The position numbers and the translations under genes are program-made. A stretch of 64,000 nucleotides of DNA. Origin: Polyodon spathula (taxonomy: Eukaryota; Chordata; Actinopteri; Acipenseriformes; Polyodontidae). Below, one piece after another: positions 52,750-64,000 of the stretch; positions within the stretch are counted from its first letter, which is position 1; each line of letters begins with the position of its first letter. The stretch lies in contig NC_054545.1 in NCBI RefSeq assembly GCF_017654505.1, positions 13,115,047 through 13,179,046 on the forward strand, written 5' to 3'. The notes under the pieces are model-generated. The model saw only the letters and a program-made list of their open reading frames with translations. It made no database searches and was not told the DNA's origin.

Positions 52750-53356
52750 CAAAGTAAGCAAAGGCCAACAAGATGCTTGGATACATTGTGAAAAGTGTTG
52801 AATTTAAATCAAGGGAAGTAATGTTAAAACTGTACAATGCATTAGTAAGACCCCATCTTGAATATTGTGTGCAGTTCTGGTCACCTCGCTATAAAAAAGA
52901 TATTGCTGCTCTAGAAAGAGTGCAGAAGAACGACCAGAATTATTCCGGGTTTAAAAGGCATGTCATATGCAGACAGGCTAAAAGAATTGAATCTGTTCAG
53001 TCTTGAACAAAGAAGACTACGCGGCGACCTAATTCAAGCATTCAAAATACTAAAAGGTATTGACAATGTCGACCCAAGGGACTTTTTCGACCTAAAAAAG
53101 AAACAAGAACCAAGGGGTCACAAATAGAGATTAGACAGAGGGGCATTCAGAACAGAAAATAGGAGGCACTTTTACACAGAGAATCGTGAGGGTCTGGAAT
53201 CAACTCCCCAGTAATGTTGTTGAAGCTGACACCCTGGGATCCTTCAAGAAGCTGCTTGATGAGATTCTGGGATCAATAAGCTACTAACAACCAAACGAGC
53301 AAGATGTGCCAAATGGCCTCCTCTGATTTGTAACCTTTCTTATGTTCTTATGTTCT
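52750..53356 (+). mobile_element. CR1-type LINE, 3' end of reverse transcriptase ORF
   Basis: Frame: [55 protein letters not shown], then after a frameshift [24 protein letters not shown] text, GDLIQAFKILKGIDNVD, and TLGSFKKLLDEILGSISY ending in a stop. This is the C-terminal part of a CR1-clade reverse transcriptase. It ends in the CR1-typical short tandem tail TTCTTATGTTCTTATGTTCT (53337-53356). It is 5'-truncated and carries frameshifts, so it is dead. Confidence 0.85.
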
Positions 53357-55638
53357 AAAACATTTAAAAGAATAAAAGTACCAGTAACTATTTATTTATT
53401 TTTTTAGTATTTGTGTAGGCTTGTGTAAGACTGGTACTGCTGATATTTTGATAACAGTTTGATAACATAACAGCTTTTTGAAATATTTAAAAACAAAATG
53501 AAAAAAATAAATAAAACATGGAGAAGTTCACATCTAATCTTCTCTGGCATACCTTGTTTGTAAAGAGGAAGTGAAAGACTCCACCACACAAATGCCTCAA
53601 TCCCACCAAGCTACTACAATGTCTATGGTCTTTATTACCTACATGATGACTAACTTATAAAACTCAAAGGTCTACTGCTGCTGACATTTGAATTTTTGAC
53701 TGTTGTGTCTCTGTCTGCAGTGAAGCCTGTAACCTGAGCTCCTAGTGCCAGGAGGCTGACAAGGAAGCATTGCCACCTTAACACTTGATGTGCCTGTGCT
53801 GTGTCTGGAACAGTGCCTACAGGAGAGGACCCTTGACTAGGTGGTGTAAGAAACCATAGACAGAGGTGTGCATTGGATTACATTAAAAATGCATAGGGGG
53901 GCTGAACTGAAACAAAACTGAAAAAGGGGCAGACTATTTTAAATGTTGTATTCAAATGTACCATAAAGGGAACTGGCAAGTTATATGGTGCTTTTGTTTC
54001 AGGCTGAAGATACACGTTCACAGCTAAGCTTAAAGACCCATGAAGTAGTTTAGTATGCCCAATTATTTCACACACACTACCCCCTTTCTCCCTAATTTTG
54101 AATTATAGCTCAGGAGAACAGAAAGTGGATGATCTACAAGCTCATGGGCTGAAGAGGACAAGCTACCAGTTTCTAAAGGCCAGCCCTCCATTGGGCCATA
54201 ACCTGTCAAGGAGAAACAATTTTGCAACACTCCCCGATCCCATCAAAGACCGGCAACACCGCACAGCCAGGACATAAACCTGTGCTCCCCTGACTGTATG
54301 ACTCACCCAGCACACCACTCAGTCCTGACTTTACCAGGTAGACTCCTCAACAAGTTCCTGTATCAGATGCCTACTATTGTAATTGCGCTGTTTAAAACAG
54401 TTGCTGCTTATACTGACAAAGGATTCAATCATCAAGACAGGTTGCATAGTTAGGAAATGTGACAGGGAAGGTATTCATACCTACTATAAAACATGTATTC
54501 TTCATTAAAGAACCATTTAGTGAACTACAATGAGCTATGTTGTGCTTTTGGTCTTGTATCACGATACAAACGACATATACCTCTATTAAGATACAATATA
54601 TAATGTTAACAAATTATACAATATATAATGTTAACAAATTAAACAAGGGACAAGGTCATGCAAAGATCATCCAAACCTGAAAATGTTTTTTGGGGTCTTA
54701 TTTATGATCCGAACAGTGGCGGATATAAATGCCATTTAAACATTTAAAATATGGTCTTTCATCACACAGTAGCTCTATAATACTGCGAGGGCTAAATGTA
54801 GCTATATAATATTGGAATAGCTTATTTGTGCAGTTTTCAAATAACAGCAATTATTAAATGTAAATCAGCATAACAAATGCAAAAAATCACCGTTATCTTT
54901 ATCACAGTTGTTGTTTATTTTGTTATTTAGTATTTTTTTGTTTTGTTTTAGGAGCTATGATAGAGCCTAAAAACTTCTGAAAACTGACAAAGAAGAATCT
55001 AGTCCAGTATTATACAACTGCAGTTAGCCCTCAAAATATTAATGGTTAAGTCAACTCACTGTTACAAGCTCATTAAAGGCATGTGTATGACAGCTACTGT
55101 ATGACAAAAACATTAATGGCCATAATCTGTATCATCAACAGTATGTACAGAACAGTGTAGAATAAGAATGAGCAATTAAATATTTAATCACAATTGATAT
55201 ACCATTCGCCATAGGGCTATTTGCTTTTTCTTCCCCAAATATGCACTGTGTATTTTTAGATTTTAATATCTTTGGCATGGTAAAATGTTATTCTACCAGT
55301 GCTGTCCACGTCGATACTCAGGTAATAGAGTTACAGCATTATAAACTTTTCTGTACTGACTTCCCGGTAGGCTACCTGTTAAGGTATAGTTAAAAGTAAA
55401 AGATTCAGAGTTCATCTCTTCCTTAGTCATGATACAGAATTGCACACTAACAAACACAGATTTCAATTTGTGAACATAGTGATAAAATATTCCTTTTTCA
55501 TTTCCAATACATTTAGAAAATAGCCTGTACGCTGTAACATGGCATGCACAACATACGTTTTGTGTTCCATAGTCCATTGTTGTGAAGGACGATTATACCG
55601 TAGTAATAACTGTAAGCGATAAGGCAGGTTATGCTCAA

Positions 55639-55639
<1 letters not shown>
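53357..55639. other. No gene seen
   Basis: AT-rich with no frame of interest; contains the tandem duplication at 54588-54642. Confidence 0.5.
54588..54642. repeat. Tandem duplication of about 25 bp
   Basis: TACAATATATAATGTTAAC followed by AAATTA occurs twice in a row (54591 and 54616), a recent local duplication. Confidence 0.8.
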
Positions 55640-55736
<97 letters not shown>

Positions 55737-55752
55737 TTTTTTTTTTTTTTTT
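55640..55752. repeat. (AC)17 - (AT)27 - poly-T compound array
   Basis: AC units (55640-55674), then AT units (55677-55732), then a T run to 55752. The Cys-Val repeat ORF on the minus strand is an artefact. Confidence 0.95.
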
Positions 55753-56129
55753 CTTAATATGACCAGACAAGGCATCCTCTCTATTTCTGGTATATCCTCT
55801 CAGGCTCACTACAGCACCAGCGTGAGCTTCAACTATTCAAACACATACTGCTTTTATCGTATCGGCTTTGTCGTGCCCCAGCTTTATTTATTTAGATTCA
55901 TCTTCTTGCTCATTGTCCTCCCGTGTTATTCTATTGTAGAGCAAACGCAATGTAATAAATACACGAAACCCGGAAAAGTGAAACGACCTCACGCAATAAA
56001 GCACAATTCAAAAGCAAGCATCCTTTCTTAATCATCCTCGTGCAAATTCTATTTACAAATGAATTTCCCTTTTCCGCCCTCCGCTAATGCATTCTACATA
56101 TCTTAAAATACATCAACATGTATATAGGT

Positions 56130-56400
56130 CTGACCTATGAAATGACGTTCGCAGTCCAGCTCTGAGTCCCCGGGAAAAACGTTCAAAAGCAAGCTCTCTT
56201 CCACCGCTTCACATCCCTGGTGAACCCCCCTCCTGTTCGGCTCTGGGTGAACACTGTTTCACTGCAGTAGCAGCGGCAGCAGCACATGCTCAAAGATACC
56301 GCGTTAACCCTTTCCCCTCTGGATTGAAAAGCAACCCCGGGCTCACTTGTATTAAAAAAAGCCACACACACCTGTTTTTTTTTTTTCATTCATTCGTGTG
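56130..56400 (-). promoter_or_regulatory. Candidate CpG-rich promoter / 5' UTR exon
   Basis: A locally GC-rich, CpG-containing stretch (several CG dinucleotides, a run of CAG/CGG-type triplets around 56265-56290, and CCCGGG cores) in otherwise AT-rich DNA. It lies 17 kb upstream of TMEM229B on the minus strand. TMEM229B needs a spliced 5' UTR exon, so this is a reasonable place for it, but I see no clear consensus donor and this link is inference. It could equally serve a plus-strand transcript. Confidence 0.3.
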
Positions 56401-57120
56401 ATCGTTCAAACATTCAACTGTAGTTGTTGATGTTGCTCATCTGAGAGTCAGAGAAGCAAGTGCAATGCCTCAGATCAGGTTTTAAATTGGATAATTGTAA
56501 CGTTGGCACAAACCCTGGCACGGCAATACCGATCGAATTAACAGAATTTGCATACCAAGTTTTTTTGTTTTCTTGTTTTTTTTTCAACATCTTGTCTGTC
56601 CAGAGGCAAAATAGATGCTGGTGTAGGCGTGCAATAAATGTATCCATTTTTTATATGGCCCTGAAGGATTTAAAAGTGTATATTGCCATCGTTCTTTTCG
56701 GATATTCAGTAGTTGTCACGAAATTGCCAAATAGCACCGGATCCCACATGCAGTATCTTTTTTGTCTGACAGGGGATAATTATACAGTCTTTATAAATAG
56801 CATATACAATAATGAAACGCTTTCTTATTTCATGAATCGAATGACAAAAATGCAGTGTAACCATGTAAAATACGACAACTATAAGTAAGAAAATTGCTAT
56901 TTGTTTCATGTATCTGTTTATTTATTTATTTATTACAGCCCCATACGCTGGATTTGTAGGATGGGTTTGCTGGTATAATCTGCCCCTCAAAGATGTGACT
57001 ATAGGGATCCTGTTATTGTCTTGGTAAAACAGACTGTTACCTCCTTGTACACTCAAGGCACACCATAGTGTACCACCTAGGACACATTTATGCAGGCGAT
57101 CCTGTGTAATACGTCCGGCC

Positions 57121-57121
57121 A

Positions 57122-57159
<38 letters not shown>

Positions 57160-57195
57160 CTAATAATATATATATATATATTATATATATATATA
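57121..57195. repeat. (TA)n array
   Basis: TA-rich, with short interruptions (TTAATCTAATAA). It forms a self-complementary AT stretch. Confidence 0.9.
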
Positions 57196-57652
57196 AACAA
57201 GCTGTACATTTTCACCAAAGGGTTTCTAGGTTATTAATGTGATTGGTGTTTTGTATAATATATACTCCTAAATTTAACCGTACAACCCTTGGAGACTTAT
57301 AGATTACATTTTGTTTTGCATATAGAGAAGTGGTATTCTATATCTACTAATCTAGCATTTTTATATTTTATATAAATCTATTTAATTTAAAGGAGTGTTG
57401 TTTCAATACTGCAGCCAGACAGCTAAACTACACACAATCACACTTTTCTTGGTCAGCTGGATGATCATTCTGCCACTGCAGTCTTTAGAGAAGACAAGCT
57501 CGAGCAGAGTGAAGGTTTCAGAGCTGCCCAGAGGGAGCTAAATAACATTATTAAGCACAATAACTCTAGATCAGGATGATTTATCTCAAAGTGTCAAGTG
57601 AAACAGCTGGAAAGTTAAAGCGTCCTTAACACAGTATGAGAAGATAGTAATA

Positions 57653-57940
57653 GAGGAGGCTCCACTTAGTAAAAGCACTGCCTTTGGGAGTGGAGGCTGA
57701 GCTATGCGAGTTTGGTTCAATTCATGCTTGTGCCTTGTTAAGCCTCGACTGGGTACTGCACTGACACAGGGACTCTGGGTGCAGGCCTGATTTTCAGTCA
57801 CATGTGAACGCGCAAAGGTGCCTCAAGCCGCACGTGTACTGGGTTGCAGACCTAAATATGTGGGGGCCCTGAGGAGGCCCTGGGCCAGCACAGTAGTGTT
57901 AACAGGGTCTTACTAGTGTGGCTCTTCCTGTCCTTGAAGC
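57653..57940 (+). repeat. Possible tRNA-derived SINE
   Basis: CTTAGTAAAAGCACTGCC (A-box-like) and, 50 bp on, GGTTCAATTCA (B-box, 57714-57724) have tRNA-promoter spacing. The following 200 bp (GTGCCTTGTTAAGCCTCGAC...) is GC-richer than the surroundings. No poly-A or LINE-type tail is recognised, so this could be chance plus a GC-rich segment. Confidence 0.4.
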
Positions 57941-58505
57941 ATATTGACTGGCAATGTGGGGAATCGCTTGTACTAGCCTAGTACTGTGTACAGAGCTCTT
58001 AAATCTCCAGTCCTGTCAAACACATTTCATTGACTCCAAAATACATTCAACATTTGCTGTTTTGGTGTGGATGAAATGCATCCACTGCCAGGTAATACAC
58101 TTGGTTTGAATAGTGGGGAAGGATTGGAAATGTATCAATTGCAAGATTTTAATAGCCTGTACTAGTTCAATGAAAGTATACCCATTGTAGGAAAACAATT
58201 TACATATTTACATACACAAACATTGAAGGGACAAGGGTCAATAATATGTGAATTTTGTGAAGTCTTACGTGGGCCCACTTGATCAGTTTTGCACATTTTA
58301 TGGTCATTTTTTCTACTTTTCAGTATGAGCACCACCTTTAAACAATTTCAGTGTTCAGTGTGTTTTTTTAAGCATTATGAGATGTGATTAAAATTGCTCT
58401 CAGTATGTTTCTAGTGGCTTGAAAATGTAAATTTCAGGAAAAATCTAAATAAAAAACAAGCTAAACTTTGGATTTTGTTGTACTAAAACTGCTTCTTTTA
58501 AACCT

Positions 58506-58526
58506 CCCCCCCCCCCCCCCCCCCCC
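58506..58526. repeat. Poly-C run of 21
   Basis: Twenty-one consecutive C following CCT; a third long G/C homopolymer in this window. Confidence 0.9.
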
Positions 58527-61500
58527 ACTTGAGTAGTGACGGTTGGTAGCCAAATCCATGATTTACTAATTAACATATCAGCAGCAGTTAAAATATGCAA
58601 GCACACAGTGGTAGTACATTAATTTGCATAGCTCCACTAAAAACAGGCAGGTCAAGTATCAAAAACACTAAGCCATTTTCAAGAGAGGGGGGTTTCAAGT
58701 GTTATTAAATAAAAATTGTGAACAGTATTTACTAGTCTTACAGTATCTGCACATGATACATATGCATTCTAAGGCCCTGTAAAAAGAAATGGAAAATGAA
58801 ATATGTAAGATAATAATTATGGGGCCCCGCCCCTTCATACGGCCTTGGGTTAGGCAACCTGGCGTTAACATTTGGTTCTATGGGAAAAACAGCATAGCTT
58901 TGAGCTGAGGTTTAAAGTTATGTATACCACAGAACATTCATATTGGTCATGATCTTTCTAACTACTGATGTACCCACCCCACTGTGGAACAGGACTGGAT
59001 ATTATACTACATGTAGGTTGCTTTACTCTGAATGGCCACTGTGCTGCAAAATTCAAACAATATGACCTTTCTTTATGTGCTATTGCTGTCTAGATGGTGG
59101 TCCATTAAGTCAGCGACTAATTTTTTTGTTGTTGTTGCTGAATTTAACTGTTTATTGTTTACAGTACAATGCTACAGAGCTGTAGAAAAGTCAAATGATT
59201 GCATTTTATGAATTGCATATTGTCAATGCATTTCTGAAGCAAGCTCTGGGCCAAAAAAAAATGTATTTACACTAATTCTTTCATTAAATATTTAATTTAT
59301 GACCTCCAACTTTTGCAACAACAGGACATTGCTATTTGCCTTATAGAGTGGTATGGGTGTAGGTAAGGTTCAAGAACATGTGTGTCCCTGCCGTTATTTT
59401 TACCTTTGGGGAAGGCTAAACTGTGGAATGGTGTAATAAATAGACACCAGTGATTTTTATTTGAAAGTGACTGTGTGACACCACATCTTAAACTGCATAA
59501 ATACCACAGAGTACATGTAATTACATAGTTTTTTGTCAGGATGAAGCAGTGTAGTGTTGCACACAGCTTTCACGTGCATTTTTGCTGTGTTAACTATAGT
59601 AAAAAGAACACAAATGCTTGTGTACTGTAGTGGGTTCCCTTGGAATGTTAGTCCGGACTGGAGTTGTAACTTTGCCCCAAGATCACATGATTATACCTTG
59701 ATATACCAACTGGCAGATAACTCCATATACCCTAAGACTGAATAACTAAAACTAAAGAATGATCTAACCATGTTTCAGGACAATTAATTAAGTACTCCTT
59801 TTTAGATGTAAAAAACGTACATGTTCCAAATGGATGGACATACAGGCTTGCCTTCATATACCCCCCTTGTTTATCATAATTGCATAAGGTTTTCGATCTG
59901 TATTATGAAATGTAAGCATGACATATAGCCAGTTTGATGCACAGACTCACAGATTCTGATACACTTCATACCTTGTGGTAAAGTATATCCTCAGCAAAAT
60001 GTACCAGACTTACGCAAGCTGTTCTCTTGATACTTAGAAAATTCTTCAGTATATATCAGTGGTATTCAGCACAAGAATAAGACCTGAGGAACATAACACT
60101 TAGCTTTTCTGGTCAAATGGGGATTCTGTAGGTCACTTTGTTATCTAGCCTTTGCAAAATAGGGTCTTTTTGTTCCTTATTTAAAATGTACAAACCTTTT
60201 CACACTTAGAATGACAGCAATTGTAATTGTGGGTTTTGGTATAAACCCAAAAATGTTATTAAAAAAACACCCCATCTAAATCTGCAATATTTATGGGACA
60301 GAAACTGATCCAAGGGAGACAATGTACAGTGTGGTGAGCACCTCATTATGGAAAGTCCCCAATTTAATTAACTAGCAGATGAAGTGGGGACATCAATATA
60401 GTTCTTAATATATGTTTAATTGATTTTCCTAAGCGAGAATATAAAAAAAAATACAAAAATACAAAAAGGTGGCCAGATCCAATGAATGTTTTTGACAGCA
60501 TGAAAGTATAAATAAAATAACGTGGTGTAGAGTTCAGCCTTGTATACCAAGCACTGCACAGCCTGGTGTACCGTCATGAAACTTTAATCGAGAACGTGCG
60601 GTCAGGCGTGTGAATGGAACATTGCACCACAGTAAGAATCTGCTCACTGGGGCAGAATCTGAAACCGTCAGTGAAGCTAGGCACAGATCTAACTACTGCT
60701 TTGGGGGATGTTACTTTGACTTTTGTTACTTTTGTTTTCTTTCTAAATCTACTACTGTATCTAAATCCTATAAACAAAAAAAAAAAACCCAAATGTTTTA
60801 AAAACCTGAAACCCGCTTCCCATCCTTACATTCGCTAACATTTTCACTGCCCATCTCATAATTTATTATAAGGGTATAAATATCATTTCAGTCATCCCGT
60901 TACACTAACAAAACTATGATGAAATTTTGTTAATTCCCAGCAACTTCATTTTTAGATGCTGAACATTTTGTAGAGTACTCCAAGAATTCAGACAGAATAA
61001 TTAGTAATGGCATATCCCTTTGAAAGAGTGGCTGGGCTAATCAGATGTTATTTTACGTTCAGCCAGTCTTGCTACATTACAAGTGCATAATGCTCTGTTA
61101 AGAAGGTTATTAACTCAACAGTTCAGTCTGTGGCATTGTTGTTTGTGACAGTTTAAAAGTATAACCTCACAAAATTAAATCTTAAAAAAACATTTTTTTT
61201 TTTTCGGTTTTCTATTTATATATTCACAAAAGAGAAAGAATTGATATCCTTAATTACATAATTCAAGACAACATGTGTCAGTTAAGAAAAAAGTACAAAA
61301 AACAGCACAGTCAATAATCTCTCTCAATAAGTTAAACTGGCATTTCTGGAAAGGGGATCTTGAGAGCCTGTTTACAAAACAGACAAAACAATCAGCTTTA
61401 AAAGGGGGGGACGACACAGAGTACACAGCTACCATAATCAAAAAACAAGCAGTTAACATCACTGCACTTAGTCTTCTGTTTTTTTTTTTCTTTTTATAAC

Positions 61501-61633
61501 TTGTTAAAAATGATACACGCAGCTTATATTACAAAGTAAATGTCCTTAATCCCATTTCTGGGTACACAAACACTGTTTTCATGAAACTTAATGTTCCTTC
61601 GTTTATCCACAATATGTCACCAGAAAGGGTTGA

Positions 61634-61655
61634 GGGGGGGGGGGGGGGGGGGGGG
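61634..61655. repeat. Poly-G run of about 22, near MTA1 stop codon
   Basis: Lies about 60 bp past the MTA1 stop in transcript terms, so the mRNA would carry a C-run in its 3' UTR. Confidence 0.9.
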
Positions 61656-61716
61656 ACACCTCCCAAAAAACAAAAAGCCCCAAATGGACAATCTTTAAAT
61701 TGGGCAGATCTGAGTT

Positions 61717-61858
61717 TTAGTCCTCTATTACTATTAATTCGTCATTGGCAGGCAGTCTATGTGATTGGGCGGTCTGGCTCGGCTTAACGGTGATTGATTT
61801 GTTGGGTCGCCTGGCGGCTCGCTTGGTCTCGGAGGATGAAAAAAGCTTTCGTATTTTT
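61717..61858 (-). CDS. MTA1: MTA1 terminal coding exon (3' end of gene)
   Basis: The minus strand reads a pyrimidine tract and CAG acceptor (61859-61861), then one base that completes an AGA codon with the upstream exon, then 46 codons and TAA. The peptide begins KIRKLFSSSETKRAARRP and ends NDELIVIED. This is the C-terminus of metastasis-associated protein 1, a subunit of the NuRD chromatin-remodelling and deacetylase complex; the KRAARRP block is the RBBP4/RBBP7-binding segment known for this family. Odd points: the family normally continues KRAARRPYKPI and ends NDEPIVIED, whereas here the Tyr is Asn, the following Pro is Ser, and the Pro in the last block is Leu. The C-terminal proline-rich stretch is also mostly lost. 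The splice phase matches the next exon exactly. The exon is intact, but the substitutions hint at relaxed constraint. The 3' UTR should run towards lower coordinates. Confidence 0.85.
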
Positions 61859-62603
61859 CTGTAAAAAAAAATAAATAAATAAATTAAAAAAAATAAGAAA
61901 TGAAAGTTAATTTACTTCATTCCACCTTCAAGGAAAAAGTCACCAGGCTAAAGTAATACACAGCAAGAGTTGATAAGTCCTCGTAAACAGATGGATCAGA
62001 CCGCGTGTATAGTTGTGATTCTAAATGGAATGTGCATTGTATATTTCTGATTTAATACATTGTGGGCTTTGTATTTCACTGGAGGAAATAAACTTTTGTG
62101 ATGAAGCCTCCAAAGTTAGATTGGTTTTTGGCCAGTTTGAACATTTTCAGAACATGATATCATTCCGATGGTATTTTTTTGATAAAAAGTGCAAGTCTGA
62201 CATACATATGTAAAAGTATCACCATTATAGCCTTCATTGCCAGGAGATGACAGAACCTCTCACCAGATGATACAGTAGATTTTATCTGAACTATAAAAGT
62301 GGTCACATTTTTTGGGCTTGAAGCTCATAGTACATTTAAAACTATCCCTCACATTTTGGGTAGAACTAGGCCCATATGCTTACACGTCTTTACACAGCGC
62401 ATTTTCCTCGTTACAAACGGACACAAAAAAAGTTGTATCTATTTCTCAAGAGACAAAAAGCCTGTGGCATGTGACTAATTTTGAATTCAGGAGTCCATCA
62501 TAAAAAGGGAATGTTATTGCATGGTTACCGTCACATGGGCACCGTGTTACGTCACAAGCAGCCAATCTGCACGAACAGCTTCACCTGCCATTTGCTAGCT
62601 CAC

Positions 62604-62755
62604 CTTGTCTCTTTAGTGGCCATGAAGAGAAAGTCGCCTGGGGCATCAATCCAGTTCACTGTCCTCCTCTTGGCGGGAGCCAGGCAGCCGACCCGGATCA
62701 GTCGCCCGCTTGCTGGACAGAATTTCCCATTGAGGCGCAACTTTTGGCTTGGGCC
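62604..62755 (-). CDS. MTA1: MTA1 penultimate coding exon
   Basis: A 152-nt exon with acceptor ATGCCAG (high-coordinate side) and donor ACAAG|GTGAGC (low-coordinate side). Its phase is 0 in and 2 out, which joins perfectly to the final exon at 61858. It translates to 50 codons plus AG, with the recognisable blocks GPSQKLRLNGK, RLIRVGCL, KRRTVNWIDAP and MATKETR. MTA1 is known to carry the same order of blocks (GPS..LLNGK, RLIR.G.L, KRR.MNWIDAPDD, MATEETR). Compared with that pattern the acidic DD after WIDAP is GD, and several aromatic or charged positions differ. By eye, about three fifths of residues agree with the family sequence as I remember it, which is low for a normally very conserved region. 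Upstream MTA1 exons are not seen in the remaining 1.2 kb of the window and must lie beyond its end. Confidence 0.85.
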
Positions 62756-64000
62756 CTGGCATAATGGGAGAGCAGGAGAGAGAGTTAATGCAAACAACAG
62801 CAGAGAGAAAGAGTGATAAGCAATCAGTACATATACAGAATCATTCAAATCATGCAAAACAATGAGCAACCAGGCAATTAAAAAAAAAGAATGTCTGCAG
62901 TTAAATCAGATACATTACTAAGTAATTAAAAATCAGCCTATCACAGACAGTTTCCATACTGCTAGTGAACACACTGAACAATTGCAACACCACCTGGTAA
63001 TATTTGCAGTTCTGAATAATCCTGAATAAGAACTAAACATATTTATACATAATAGTCAACATTTACATGAAAATGAAAAGATTTGAAGATGGGGGTGAAG
63101 TGGTGTTCCTCTCTTTTAAAAACAGATGCAGCTGGAACAGCTGAGATACATTTAAGGTTTCTGATATCTTTTTCTGTCAGTAACCAATGATCTTTCGCAC
63201 TTTAAAAGGGATTTTGAACAAAATTAACAATATAAAAAGACATACAAACAAGAAAATCAACTGGCAATCCTTGTGAAATGCCTCTCAGATGAAGTTTGTT
63301 TGGTACAGAGTGAATCATGAAGTGCAGTCTAAACGGAAAATTACTTAAGCTGTGGAGCATCCCCACCAGGCTCATATTCGTCTATCAATTCAGTCACACA
63401 TGGTATCTGTTGACTAGTTCTAAGCTCACTGTATAAAAAAGTATAACTATTTGAAAAAAAGCAAACAGAGACTCCTTTTATTCACCATTTGCGCCCTACC
63501 TTAAATTATTGAAAATAAAACTGAACCAAAAAAACATTCCACAGATCATAACAATATGAATCTCTATTCATAATGTTCAAACTTTAAACCTGTGCGATGT
63601 GCATCATTGGCCAGAGATTAAACCAGCTATTAATTGGACATCACATGTAATGGAATATTACTGAGAATACAGGTTTGTATCGACTGTAAAGACTATCGCT
63701 GACCTTGTCAGAGGTTGTGGCTGTGAAACTGTTAATTGAAAAACTAAATCATAGAATACAGCAGTGTACCAAACATGAAGACAATAACTCAAAGTTGCTT
63801 TCTCTATACAGCAGAAATCTAAAAAGGTCACATGACCTCAAATGGTAACCACAGACCAGGGGTCCATGTCATAATCACCAAGATATAGCCTGCAGTTTAT
63901 GTAACCCAGTAAATATCAAAGTTAGAGATTAGAGACTCCATAATCTTTATGTTGTGGATTAGGTCCTTTTATACATTAAAAAATAAATACATAAAAAAAC
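62756..64000. other. MTA1 intron, no upstream exon found
   Basis: AT-rich to the window end. I see no further MTA1 coding word on the minus strand, so the next exon lies outside the window. Confidence 0.5.

Larger units (their letters stand above)
57941..61716. other. MTA1 3' flank / 3' UTR side, no other gene seen
   Basis: The part nearest 61716 should be MTA1 3' UTR (minus strand). Candidate AATAAA-type signals on the minus strand exist (TTTATT words, for example near 60860 and 61215), but I cannot choose the used one. No other exon recognised. Confidence 0.4.

Noticed and set aside
55463..55675. Cys-Val repeat ORF
   Set aside because: Translation of the (AC)n array on the opposite strand.

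Overview
This is 64 kb of AT-rich vertebrate DNA. It is mostly intronic and intergenic, with one complete protein-coding ORF, the 3' end of a second gene, and scattered decayed exons of a third. Tc1/mariner, piggyBac-type and pogo-like transposons, CR1 and L1 LINEs, a tRNA-derived SINE with a '...TCGCCTTGGATAAAGGCG...' tail, a 5S-rRNA-derived repeat and long TA/CA microsatellites all point to a ray-finned fish. The SINE tail and CR1 style, together with a decayed gene copy beside an intact gene, suggest a sturgeon or paddlefish (anciently polyploid). That placement is inference.

Gene layout, all on the minus strand. (1) RAD51B remnants, 26.05-28.42 kb. I found three blocks by translating the minus strand: human-type exon 4 (28314-28418, open, both splice sites intact), a fused and deleted exon 5/6 block (27335-27503, frame broken, first Walker A glycine lost) and exon 7 (26051-26234, correct size and phase but with an in-frame TAG). 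This looks like a RAD51B pseudogene caught mid-decay. (2) TMEM229B, a complete 167-codon ORF (38745-39248) with a splice acceptor just upstream of the ATG. (3) The last two coding exons of MTA1 (61717-61858 and 62604-62755). Their phases and splice sites match, but they carry unusual substitutions at residues that are normally conserved. Two CpG-containing promoter-like segments lie near 30.2 kb and 56.2 kb.

Mobile DNA, left to right: L1 endonuclease fragment (6.9-7.2 kb); 5S-derived repeat (8.25-8.35 kb); tRNA-SINE (11.65-11.89 kb); two solo LTRs of one family (13.27-13.98 and 19.45-20.15 kb), each with its own perfect 5-bp target duplication; MITE (15.1-15.3 kb); TA-flanked element with CGGGTC-rich ends (17.2-18.7 kb); a long-TIR foldback family (18.8-19.2, 20.2-20.4 and 50.6-51.3 kb); CR1 fragment (21.2-21.5 kb); piggyBac-type MITE with TTAA (21.5-22.05 kb); MITEs at 23.05-23.4, 26.7 and 34.9-35.1 kb; Tc1 with broken transposase (32.4-33.75 kb); pogo-like elements (41.8-42.8, 46.6-47.1 kb); Tc1 remnants (44.9-45.2, 47.5-47.7 kb); CR1 3' end (52.75-53.36 kb). 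The rest is unique-looking AT-rich sequence in which I see no gene.

The most interesting observation is biological: side by side in one window are a gene losing its coding capacity (RAD51B), a neighbour that may be under relaxed constraint (MTA1), and an intact one (TMEM229B). That is what progressive loss of duplicate genes after genome doubling would look like.
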